Part shown: piece by piece, positions 53,434 through 61,012 of the stretch
Layout of the letters: each line of letters opens with the position of its first letter
Position numbering within the stretch: the stretch's first letter is position 1
Source of the DNA: Geomonas diazotrophica
Lineage (GTDB): Bacteria > Desulfobacterota > Desulfuromonadia > Geobacterales > Geobacteraceae
Direction of reading: 5' to 3'
Assembly (NCBI RefSeq): GCF_018919385.1
Contig: NZ_JAHLMF010000008.1
Coordinates: 62,001 to 126,000, forward strand
DNA: 64,000 nt
Notes under the pieces: model-generated
What the model was told of the DNA's origin: nothing
What the model saw: only the letters and a program-made list of their open reading frames with translations
The model's database searches: none
Translations under genes and position numbers: made by a program

Positions 53434-53862
53434 TCAGTCGTTGCCACGGCCATGACCGCGGCCGCGGTGGTTGCCGCCATGCCCTTCCTTTTTCCATTGC
53501 CCGTAGGGAATGTGGCGTTCCTTGGCGTAGATCTCGCGGTACTCCCTCGGCACACGGTAAACGGTGCGCGGAACTGAACTGCGCGCCACCGTGCGCCAAG
53601 GCCCGTCGTAGTCGGTGGAGCGGTACCAGCGGTTACCGCGCGGCGACCACCAGTAGCCACCGTAGAAGAAGATATCGACATCGAGACCAGGTGCGAAGTA
53701 TACGCTCGTCCCCGGCACCATCACCATCGCCGGGGGGGCGCCGACCACGACCGGCGGCCCTATATTGATGCTGAGACTCACCTCTGCGGCTGCATCCCGT
53801 CCCAAAATCCCGATGAGCAGCAAAGAAACCAAGAGATAGCGGTTCAGAAAAGTTCCTCTCAT
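53434..53862 (-). CDS. Secreted protein rich in Tyr/Trp and basic tail
   Basis: A 142-residue exported protein with a signal peptide (about 1-27, ending AAAEV). A hydrophobic PPVVVGAPPAMVMVPG segment follows, then an aromatic core DVDIFFYGGYWWSPRGNRWY and YDGPWRTV, and a His/Gly/Arg-rich C-terminus. It resembles envelope proteins of the YXXX/ YHH-type seen often in Geobacter-like genomes, without a named family that I can assert. GAGGAGG precedes the ATG. Confidence 0.7.
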   Translation of the reverse strand: MRGTFLNRYLLVSLLLIGILGRDAAAEVSLSINIGPPVVVGAPPAMVMVPGTSVYFAPGLDVDIFFYGGYWWSPRGNRWYRSTDYDGPWRTVARSSVPRTVYRVPREYREIYAKERHIPYGQWKKEGHGGNHRGRGHGRGND

Positions 53863-54043
53863 AACTCCTCCTCAACCAAAACAGGTTTCCAGCTCTGGCT
53901 CTTGCCTCTTGCATCTGTCCATTCGACTATGCCTTGCGACAACTCCGAAGCAAGTCAGATTATGGCCATTATAGCTCCGCCCGGGCTCTCCTGTCACTAT
54001 CCGCTGGCTCAGCGAGGAGTATTCTCTCTATCGACTTACTCAC

Positions 54044-54465
54044 TCAGAGAAAAGGAAGCGGCTTGCCTGTGCGATATGCAAGAGCCTGGCACAGTGCTAT
54101 CAAGACCCCGTCCTGATCGTGGACTTTTATGTCATAGCTGGCTGTTCTCTTGGTGCTGTTCACTTCCCGGGCCTCTGCCCTGAGCCGTGCCCCGGCCTCC
54201 GGGCTCGCCACGTAGTTCACCCCCACGTTCAGAGCTACCGTGACGCTGCCGACGGTCTGGCAAACGGTCTCGAAGGCCTCGTCGATAAGGGAAAAGATAC
54301 CCCGCCATGCGCCCGCCCGAACATGTTGTTCATCACATCAGCGTCGTAGGCCATTTCCACGGCAGAAAATCCGTCCTCTAGCTGTACCAGCTCCATCTTC
54401 AACGCCTTAGCGAAGGGTTCCTGTTCAACCTGACGAAATATCGCATCTTTTAATTTCTGATCCAT
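54044..54465 (-). pseudogene. PaaI-family hotdog thioesterase, frameshifted
   Basis: Two adjacent frames together give a full PaaI-like acyl-CoA thioesterase of about 140 residues. The first (from ATG 54465, with GGAG upstream) encodes MDQKLKDAIFRQVEQEPFAK through NNMFGRAHGG. After the G run at about 54303-54306 the frame is wrong. Adding one G restores IFSLIDEAFETVCQTVGSV and NVGVNYVASPEAGARL to the stop at 54044. The catalytic segment AHGG lies exactly at the break. This is either a recent one-base deletion or a sequencing error in a homopolymer. Confidence 0.8.
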
Positions 54466-54834
54466 AAGCACAGCTCCATATTCTACTGGTTATTGGGGTA
54501 GAACCGGTACTGCAACCTAGCATAGAGTCGTGGGTACTGCAAAGGCTAAGACTGTCGCGTCAGGACCCGACATCGAAATCTATGACCCTTATGTCGGGCA
54601 ATGTCTTTCTGTTATTTTCGATATTATGCTTCTATAATTGGCCAAATACACCCGTAATTTCAAATTATCTATTAATACGTAGGCATCAAAATGATGCATC
54701 CTTGCAGGACTTGACAGGTAACATGTCAACCTTATACTGGTGAAGTTTCGGTAAAGTACATGGTTTAAAAAACTAAATTCACCTGATGATTAATTAGAAG
54801 CTGACGGTCACGACAATGATCAAGGAGGCAGGCG
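54466..54834. other. Intergenic region upstream of chemoreceptor gene
   Basis: AT-rich compared with its surroundings. It holds the promoter with overlapping inverted repeat at 54711-54738 and the leader of the chemoreceptor gene. No gene or riboswitch core is seen. Confidence 0.5.
54711..54738 (+). promoter_or_regulatory. Promoter with inverted repeat over the -35 box
   Basis: TTGACA (54711-54716) and TATACT (54733-54738) are 16 bases apart. TTGACA and TGTCAA form a perfect inverted repeat at 54711-54729 around GGTAACA, so a repressor could cover the -35 element. Confidence 0.6.
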
Positions 54835-56448
54835 ATGCGCACCGACCTGAACATCAGAGCGAAGCTCCTCATCGGCCTTGGCATCAGCACGATTGCAACT
54901 GCAATCATTGCTGTGACGGCCCTTTTCGCCCTCTCCGCCACCACGGAGTCGGCCCGGACCCAGCTCAACGCGAAGCTGGCGCAGGCGAAGACAATTTCAG
55001 AGCTGGTTTCGACCAATGCCACCGCGACACTGAAGCTGAGCGAGGCGCTGTCGGCAGGTGCTTGGGAGAGGACACGCTCGGCGTTGGAGACAGGAGCCGG
55101 CGTGGACAGGAACATGGCAGACCAGGTCGACAAGCTCAAGGGGCAAATGGGCACCGACCAGGAGAAAGCGTTGCTTCGGGCGTTATCGGCGAAGGTTTCG
55201 GCCTGTGCATCGACCCGCAGCCAGGCGGTAGGGTTTCTCACCCAGGGGGCAAAGGACCAGGCGCTGAAAACGCTCAGGGAGATGAAGCTGAAACGCGAGG
55301 AGATCCAGGAGGCGCTCTCGCAGTTGAACCTCGTCATTAATGCCCCGGTGCCGTCCGCCGCCTTCGCGTCGACTAAAAAGGCCCAGTTCGCGCTGGCACT
55401 CCTGCTGCTGGCTGCCCTCGGCATCGCCGTCGCCGCCCTGTTCTGGCTGGACCGAAGCATTGCAGGCCCGTTTCGCGTGGCGCTCGAGACCGCCGACAAG
55501 ATCGCGCGCAGGGACCTGACGGTGAAGATAGACGGCGACGGCTCCACGGAAACGGGACAGCTTCTAGCTGCCATCGCCGCCATGCTGAGCCACCTGCGCG
55601 AAATCGTGGCGCAGACCAGCAGCATCTCGGCGAGCATCGCGACGTCTTCGAGCCGTCTTCAGTGCACCTCCGAACAAATGGCCGGCGGCGCGGAGCAGGT
55701 CGTCTGCCAGGCCCAGACCGTCGCTACGGCAAGCGAACAGATGTCCGCCACCTCAAACGAGATCGCGCTTAACTGCCATGAGGCGGCGAGAAACTCCAAG
55801 CAGGCGAGCAGCGCCGCCGAGTCCGGGGCCCAGGTGGTAGCTCAGACGGTGGAGATAATGAACCGGATCGCCGATCGTGTCAACGCGACCTCCAGGACCG
55901 TGGAAAGCCTTGGCGAGCGTTCGGACCAGATCGGGGCCATCGTGGGCACCATCGAAGACATCGCCGACCAGACCAACCTCCTGGCGCTCAACGCGGCCAT
56001 AGAAGCGGCCCGAGCCGGGGAACAGGGGCGCGGCTTCGCGGTGGTTGCCGACGAGGTGCGGGCCTTGGCGGAACGGACCACCAAGGCGACACGCGAGATC
56101 GGGGAGATGATCAAGGCGATCCAGGGGGAAACGAAAGGGGCGGTGCTGGCGATGGAGGAAGGCGTGCGCGAGGTGCAGCAGGGAACCGAGGAGGCCGCCA
56201 AGTCGGGGGCCGCCCTGCAGGAAATCCTGGACCAGATCAACGCGGTCAGCATGCAGGTGAACCAGATCGCCACGGCGGCCGAAGAACAGACCGCAACGAT
56301 CAGCGAGATCACCGGCAACATCACCAGGATCTCCGAGGTGGTGCAGCTCACGGTCCAGGGGTCCCATGATTCATCCCTGGCCGCCGCTGAGTTGGCAAAC
56401 CTCTCGGACGACCTGGGGACGCTGGTCACCCAGTTCAAGGTAGCATAG
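54835..56448 (+). CDS. Methyl-accepting chemotaxis protein
   Basis: A 537-residue receptor. Helix 1 (about 10-33), a short four-helix-bundle-type periplasmic domain (about 34-185) and helix 2 (about 186-205) lead to HAMP and the signalling domain. The hairpin tip is canonical: [19 protein letters not shown], then [18 protein letters not shown]. Methylation-helix sequences flank it. GGAGGCAGGCG precedes the ATG. It should control CheA through CheW at the inner membrane. The ligand is unknown; no che genes lie next to it. Confidence 0.95.
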   Translation: MRTDLNIRAKLLIGLGISTIATAIIAVTALFALSATTESARTQLNAKLAQAKTISELVSTNATATLKLSEALSAGAWERTRSALETGAGVDRNMADQVDKLKGQMGTDQEKALLRALSAKVSACASTRSQAVGFLTQGAKDQALKTLREMKLKREEIQEALSQLNLVINAPVPSAAFASTKKAQFALALLLLAALGIAVAALFWLDRSIAGPFRVALETADKIARRDLTVKIDGDGSTETGQLLAAIAAMLSHLREIVAQTSSISASIATSSSRLQCTSEQMAGGAEQVVCQAQTVATASEQMSATSNEIALNCHEAARNSKQASSAAESGAQVVAQTVEIMNRIADRVNATSRTVESLGERSDQIGAIVGTIEDIADQTNLLALNAAIEAARAGEQGRGFAVVADEVRALAERTTKATREIGEMIKAIQGETKGAVLAMEEGVREVQQGTEEAAKSGAALQEILDQINAVSMQVNQIATAAEEQTATISEITGNITRISEVVQLTVQGSHDSSLAAAELANLSDDLGTLVTQFKVA

Positions 56449-56517
56449 GTGGGAAGGGCGGGGCCGCAGTCTGCCGGGGCTTAAAGGACTGCAGCTCCGT
56501 CTGTTCCCATAGAACAG

Positions 56518-56913
56518 CTAGCGCTTCATCAGCCCTAGCTTGGATAGCACGTTGAAGAGCCCTTCCTTGGAGACCGGCTTCACGAGGTAGGCCGCCGACT
56601 GTGCATTGCAGAACGACTCCATAGCGTCGTTGGAAGAGTTCAGCGCAGTCAGCATGACGATGTTCACCCGTTTGGCCGGTTTCTGCTCCTTCTCTATATG
56701 CCTGATCGCCTTGGCCGCATCGTGGCCGCTCATCCCGGGCATCATGATGTCCATGATCACCAGGTCGAACGGTTCGTCGCTAGCCAGGGCCGCGTTATAT
56801 TTCTCGAGAGCCTCCATGCCGCTACTGGCCTGGTGACAGTCCGCGGTCGCGCTGAGCAAGGTGGCGACAAAGTCACGGCAAAAAGCCTCGTCATCTACTA
56901 TCAAGCACTTCAT
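56518..56913 (-). CDS. Single-domain response regulator (CheY-like)
   Basis: A 131-residue stand-alone receiver. The acidic pocket is in LIVDDEAFCRDF, the phospho-acceptor Asp in LVIMDIMMPGMSGHDAA near residue 56, Thr in VMLTALN and Lys in YLVKPVSKEGL. GGGGGAGAGCT precedes the ATG. It is convergent with the chemoreceptor gene and could be its partner, though receptors normally signal through CheA. It has no output domain. Confidence 0.92.
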   Translation of the reverse strand: MKCLIVDDEAFCRDFVATLLSATADCHQASSGMEALEKYNAALASDEPFDLVIMDIMMPGMSGHDAAKAIRHIEKEQKPAKRVNIVMLTALNSSNDAMESFCNAQSAAYLVKPVSKEGLFNVLSKLGLMKR

Positions 56914-57216
56914 AGCTCTCCCCCAGATCTTGGTGTGTTTTTCATGCTGTCAGGCACATCCCCTCGGGAGCATGGCGCCCTCCAGCACTTTTTCCTATCG
57001 GCTCATTGGAACCATTCTTTAGGACGATAATGAAAAAAACGGTCGCGGCTGTGGAAGATCCTGGTCGGGGTGCATGAAGGGCAGGACGGGACGACTCTGG
57101 AGAGGATAAACGGGGGACAGCCTGGATGATGCGGCGGAGGAGGATAAGCCAGCGAGTGTGATGTGAGGCAGCGGGAAGGACGGGGGCAGGCCGAAGAAGG
57201 CCTGCCCCTTTTTCGG
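56914..57216. other. Intergenic region between receiver and pdhC
   Basis: Apart from a hairpin near the pdhC stop (57183-57213), I see no promoter consensus or gene. Purine-rich low-complexity sequence (GGCGGAGGAGGATAA) lies near 57130. Confidence 0.4.
57183..57213. terminator. Hairpin next to the pdhC stop
   Basis: Arms GGGGCAGGCC and GGCCTGCCCC are followed by TTTTTC on the plus strand. The minus strand lacks a U tract, so for pdhC it may only protect the 3' end, while for plus-strand transcripts it is a good terminator. Confidence 0.6.
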
Positions 57217-58737
57217 TTACATGAGCAGACGCACCGGATTTTCCAGCACGTCCCTCAGTTCGACCAGGAACTGGGCGGCGTAGGCACCATCGACCACGCG
57301 ATGATCCGCCGAGAGGGTGACCTTCATCACCTTGGCGTTTGCCAGCACCCCCGAACGCAGCACCGGAACGTCGACCACCGCCCCGACCGCGAGCACGCCC
57401 GCCTGAGAAGGCGGAATCACGGCGGTGAAGCTGCTCACCTGGAACATGCCGAGGTTGGAAACGGAGAAGGTCCCTCCACTCATCTCCTGCCCGGTCAGGG
57501 CGCCCGACCTTGCCCGTTGCACCAGCCGGTCAGCCTCCTGGGCGATCGCCGGCAGGGAAAGCGAATCGCAGCCGTGGATCACCGGCATGAGCACCCCCTC
57601 GGGCACCCCCACCGCCACGCTGACGTTCACTTCTCCGTGGAATTGCAGCCCATCCTGGCCGAAGCTCGCATTCATCTGGGGGAACTTCACCAAGGCGAGG
57701 GCGACCCCCTTCACGATGATGTCGTTCACCGTGACATGCATCCCCCCCTGTTTCAACTGGCGCCGGATCGATTCCGCCTCGTCCATGGCGATGTCCATGG
57801 TCACGGTGAAATGAGGGATATGGGCCCAGGACTCGGCGACAGTCTTGGCCACCGCCGCCCTGAGCTTGGACATCGCCTTCACCTCCTGCACCAGCTTGGG
57901 CCCCGGTGACGGCGCTTCCGCGGGCGCAGCCTGAGCTTTGGGCTGGGCCGGCTGTGCGGACACGCCAGTTGCCGCAGGCTTCCCCCCCTCCCCCTCCAGG
58001 TCCTGGAGCAGGATACGCCCCTCGGGGCCGGATCCACGTACCTCGGCCAGATCGATCCCCAATTCCCTGGCGCGGCGGCGCACGACCGGAGCGGCCCGTT
58101 CTCTCCCAGGCGAGACCGCTTCCTGAGCAGCCCCGCCGGGAGCGGGCGCCCTGGTATCTATATAATGCCGGGGAGTGCCCGGGGGCTCGCCTGCCGGCTG
58201 GGTCTTATCCTCTCCCGGGAGCGGTGGAGCGGCAGGAGCCTGGCGCTCACCTTCCCCGAGGGAAAGATCCTTGGCCTCGGCCGGTTCAGCGGTGGGCTCG
58301 GCGCCACCCTGTTCGCCGCCTGACGTTGCCTCCCGTGGGGCTTTGCCCCCCTCCCCCTGCACCGTTTCCGGCGCCTCTCTTTCCGCCTGGCTCTGCGGCT
58401 CGGCGCCGGCCTCTGCGACGCCCGCTTCCGGAGCTCCCGCTTCAGGCGGCGCCTCCTTAAGTGGCGCCTCGGGCTCGGCGGGGGCTCCCCCCACCTTTTC
58501 TCCGGCCTTGCCGACTATGGCAATCACCGTCCCTACCTGCACCATTTCGCCGGACTGCACCCTGATCTCGAGCAGCACCCCCGGTGCAAAGGCCTCAAGT
58601 TCCATGTTCGCCTTGTCGGTTTCCACCTCGGCGATCACCTCTCCGCGGCGCACCTCGTCCCCTACCCGCTTCTTCCACTGGACCAGCCTCCCCTCGGTCA
58701 TGGTATCGGAGAGTTTAGGCATGACGATCTCGTTCAT
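57217..58737 (-). CDS. pdhC: Pyruvate dehydrogenase E2 (dihydrolipoamide acetyltransferase)
   Basis: A 506-residue E2 component passing acetyl groups to CoA. The lipoyl domain (1-77) has the lipoyl lysine in ETDKANME. A long Ala/Pro/Glu-rich linker (about 80-205) is followed by the E1/E3-binding domain RARELGIDLAEVRGSGPEGR. The catalytic domain (about 275-506) has the active-site histidine in DHRVVDGAYA. It starts 9 bases after the E1-beta stop with GAGGAGCC upstream. The linker is longer than usual for a single-lipoyl E2. Confidence 0.94.
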   Translation of the reverse strand: MNEIVMPKLSDTMTEGRLVQWKKRVGDEVRRGEVIAEVETDKANMELEAFAPGVLLEIRVQSGEMVQVGTVIAIVGKAGEKVGGAPAEPEAPLKEAPPEAGAPEAGVAEAGAEPQSQAEREAPETVQGEGGKAPREATSGGEQGGAEPTAEPAEAKDLSLGEGERQAPAAPPLPGEDKTQPAGEPPGTPRHYIDTRAPAPGGAAQEAVSPGRERAAPVVRRRARELGIDLAEVRGSGPEGRILLQDLEGEGGKPAATGVSAQPAQPKAQAAPAEAPSPGPKLVQEVKAMSKLRAAVAKTVAESWAHIPHFTVTMDIAMDEAESIRRQLKQGGMHVTVNDIIVKGVALALVKFPQMNASFGQDGLQFHGEVNVSVAVGVPEGVLMPVIHGCDSLSLPAIAQEADRLVQRARSGALTGQEMSGGTFSVSNLGMFQVSSFTAVIPPSQAGVLAVGAVVDVPVLRSGVLANAKVMKVTLSADHRVVDGAYAAQFLVELRDVLENPVRLLM

Positions 58738-58746
58738 GGTGGCTCC

Positions 58747-59733
58747 TCAGTACGGTTCGTTAAGAAGGTCATGTACTCCCTGCACGATCCCCTCCAGTTG
58801 CGGGATGCAGAGCTTTTCGATCTTTCGTGAATAGGGCATCGGCACATCGAGCCCGGAAATGCGGTGCACCGGCGCCAGCAGCGTGTCGAAGCACCCCTCG
58901 TAGATGCGGGAGGCGATGTCACCCCCAAGCCCCGCGCTTTTCCAGCACTCCTCGATCACGGCGACACGCCCGGTCTTGCGCACCGAAGCGAGCACCATCT
59001 CCATGTCCAGAGGAACTAGGGTGCGCAGGTCGATCACCTCGCATGAAATCCCATCCTTTTCCAGCTGCTGTGCTGCCTGCAGCGCGAGGATCGCCATCCT
59101 GCCGTACCCGACCAGGGTGACCTGTTCCCCCTCCCTCATGACGGAGGCCTTGCCGAAGGGGACCAGGTATTCCGGATCCTCGGGGACCTCCCCCTTGCTG
59201 TTGTAGAGGAGTTCGTGCTCCAGGAAGATGACCGGGTTGTCCTCGCGGATCGACGTCTTCAGGAGCCCCTTGGCGTCGGCGGGCGTCGCCGGATAGGCGA
59301 CCAGCATCCCAGGGCAGTGCATGAAGTAGCTCTCCAGGCTCTGCGAGTGCTGGGCGCCCAACTGGCTCCCCCCGCCTCCGGGCATGCGCACCACCATGGG
59401 GACCTTGGTCTGGCCGCCGAACATGTAGCGCACCTTGGCCATGTGGTTTACGATCTGGTCCATGGCGAGTAGGGCGAAGTTCACCGTCATCAACTCCGCC
59501 ACCGGGCGGATCCCCGCCATGGCTGCGCCGACGGCTACCCCCACGATGGTGTTCTCGGAAATGGGACAGTCACGCACCCTGAGTTCCCCGAACTCGGACA
59601 AAAGCCCCCGGGTCACCTTGAAGGCCCCCTCGTAAAGCGCCACGTCCTCGCCGTAGACCACGACGGTCTTGTCGCGCCTCATTTCCTCTTTGAGCGCCAG
59701 ATTGATGGCGTCCCGATAGGTCATCTCAGCCAT
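58747..59733 (-). CDS. pdhB: Pyruvate dehydrogenase E1 component, beta subunit
   Basis: A 328-residue transketolase-type subunit of the thiamine-diphosphate E1. The ThDP-contact glutamate region PISENTIVGVAVGAAMAG is near residue 60, and GGGGSQLGAQHSQSLESYF near 120 carries the conserved histidine. Also present are VIFLEHELLY and the C-domain VIEECWKSAGLGGD. GGAG precedes the ATG. It is followed by E2 in an operon. The E1-alpha gene expected directly upstream is absent from the window, so alpha must be encoded elsewhere. Confidence 0.94.
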   Translation of the reverse strand: MAEMTYRDAINLALKEEMRRDKTVVVYGEDVALYEGAFKVTRGLLSEFGELRVRDCPISENTIVGVAVGAAMAGIRPVAELMTVNFALLAMDQIVNHMAKVRYMFGGQTKVPMVVRMPGGGGSQLGAQHSQSLESYFMHCPGMLVAYPATPADAKGLLKTSIREDNPVIFLEHELLYNSKGEVPEDPEYLVPFGKASVMREGEQVTLVGYGRMAILALQAAQQLEKDGISCEVIDLRTLVPLDMEMVLASVRKTGRVAVIEECWKSAGLGGDIASRIYEGCFDTLLAPVHRISGLDVPMPYSRKIEKLCIPQLEGIVQGVHDLLNEPY

Positions 59734-60090
59734 ACATGCTCTCCGTTAGCGCAGGTGACGTTACTTTCCGCAATACAAGGTTCCAATACTATCAAAGCAT
59801 TAAGGGAACACAACGATGAAGAGGTCAAATTCAGGCAGTTGCAGCCCCAGGAATCATGTCTACAACGGCCAACGTACAAGTCTTGCAACGGCTCTGCAAG
59901 TACGATAGGGCGCTGGAACGAAGCGGTCATGAACCGGTGGACATCAAAAATCAACCTGGCGCTGGTTCTGGCGGTCGCCGCGTGATGAGGTTTACAGTGC
60001 AGGGTTCCTTATTAGCCCATAAGAATTAAAATCTTGCTTTTGCCAATGATTCAAGATAGTTATACCGGTATACATAATTACACATAGTTT

Positions 60091-60178
60091 ATACCACCGA
60101 AAGGGTAACGTCAGGGAAACCTGGCTGCACAAAGCCACCTATCCAGTTTCTGGAACGAGGGGCTTGTCGAAGTGGTGT
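60091..60178 (+). ncRNA. GEMM-I-like cyclic-dinucleotide riboswitch
   Basis: The sequence follows the GEMM-I (c-di-GMP-I / cGAMP) pattern. The outer helix pairs ACCAC (60093-60097) with GTGGT (60172-60176). CACCGAAAGGGTAACG matches the first strand, and CAGG-GAAA-CCTG is the GNRA-capped hairpin. GCACAAAGCCACC matches the second conserved strand, with a short CCAG/CTGG hairpin, then GGGGCTTGTCGAAGTGG. The purine equivalent to G20 of the Vibrio aptamer appears to be G, favouring c-di-GMP over cGAMP. A strong terminator follows. Assignment is by motif reading only. Confidence 0.62.
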
Positions 60179-60198
60179 TTGCTTGGATGCTTGCGTCC

Positions 60199-60238
60199 AA
60201 AAAACGCCCCACCTTTAAGAAATGGGGCGTTTTTTTTG
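60199..60238 (+). terminator. Terminator, probable riboswitch expression platform
   Basis: Arms AAAACGCCCCA and TGGGGCGTTTT flank an 11-base loop and are followed by T8. It lies 21 bases after the aptamer and 58 bases before the rhodanese ATG, with no gene upstream that it could serve. Confidence 0.88.
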
Positions 60239-60295
60239 TGCCTGCAGTACCCGTTGTCATTTCGACTACGGCAAAAATACACTGAAGGAGAGCTT

Positions 60296-60889
60296 ATGAA
60301 ATCAAGTTGTCGTCTCGTTTCCCTGATGTTGATCTGCGGTCTTTTAACCTGCATTGCCCCTGCCTTTGGTGAAGATGAGGGTCTTGGAGAATGGGTCAGC
60401 CAAGCGGCCGCGAAAAAGGAAGCGCAGGTGATCCCTCCGGGTCAGTTCGCCATGCTGGCCAAGTATGCCAATGCCTTCCTTAACACGGCGCCGGGCGGGT
60501 CCCGGACCATCTACGCCGAGACGCTTATGGACGGCATCGATGATCCGAACCAGGCGGACGAACTGAACGACTTCTTCCTAGTCGACGTCCGGCCTACCAA
60601 CGAGTATTGCGCGGACACCGTCCCGGGCGCCGTCAACATCCCGATGAACGAGTTGGCGACAGCCGAGAACCTCGCCAAGTTGCCGGCCGACAAACCGATC
60701 CTTCTTATCTGCAACACCGGCCATACCGCCAGCATCAGCACAGCCGTGCTCGGCATGCTCGGTTACGACGTCTGGACCCTGCGTTTTGGCATGATGGGGT
60801 GGCGCGCCGCGACCAAAGCAAAGCTGTGGTCCCCGAAATCCTCGCAGGTCGTGTACGGTGCAGGTTACCCGGTGCAGAAGTGCCAATAA
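60296..60889 (+). CDS. Exported rhodanese-domain protein
   Basis: A 197-residue periplasmic protein. A signal peptide (about 1-25, ending AFGED) is followed by one rhodanese domain near 70-190, with FFLVDVRPTNEYCADTVPGA and the active-site loop ICNTGHTAS. The loop cysteine is thus present for persulfide formation. GAAGGAGAGCTT precedes the ATG. It is the first gene behind the GEMM-like riboswitch. A hairpin terminator separates it from the chemoreceptor gene. Substrate and partner are unknown; sulfane-sulfur handling is the family expectation. Confidence 0.88.
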   Translation: MKSSCRLVSLMLICGLLTCIAPAFGEDEGLGEWVSQAAAKKEAQVIPPGQFAMLAKYANAFLNTAPGGSRTIYAETLMDGIDDPNQADELNDFFLVDVRPTNEYCADTVPGAVNIPMNELATAENLAKLPADKPILLICNTGHTASISTAVLGMLGYDVWTLRFGMMGWRAATKAKLWSPKSSQVVYGAGYPVQKCQ

Positions 60890-60942
60890 GCCTGGCTTTG
60901 CAGCAAATTAGAGCGGCAGAGCGACCATAGCAACGAACGTTC

Positions 60943-60970
60943 AGCCCCCTTTCCCAAGGGGGCTTTTTTT
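60943..60970 (+). terminator. Intrinsic terminator between rhodanese and chemoreceptor genes
   Basis: Arms AGCCCCC and GGGGGCT flank TTTCCCAA and are followed by T7. Only about 40 bases separate it from the next start codon, so it may act as a partial terminator setting the expression ratio. Confidence 0.85.
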
Positions 60971-61012
60971 GCAGGTCTCACGGATGTTGCTCGTACCAAC
61001 GGAGTGGTAGCA

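Larger units (their letters stand above)
59734..60295. other. Intergenic region: pdhB promoter side and riboswitch leader
   Basis: No E1-alpha remnant or other gene is seen. The left part should hold the pdhB promoter. The perfect palindrome TATACCGGTATA lies at 60061-60072, immediately before the GEMM-like aptamer (60091-60178) and its terminator (60199-60238). Confidence 0.6.

Noticed and set aside
54044-54465. Programmed frameshift or selenocysteine in the thioesterase gene
   Set aside because: The break is a frame change with no in-frame TGA and no slippery heptamer or downstream stem that I can identify. A plain one-base loss explains it.
59755-59985. A 76-codon plus-strand frame beside pdhB
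   Set aside because: No ribosome binding site, no domain, and it overlaps the likely pdhB promoter region.
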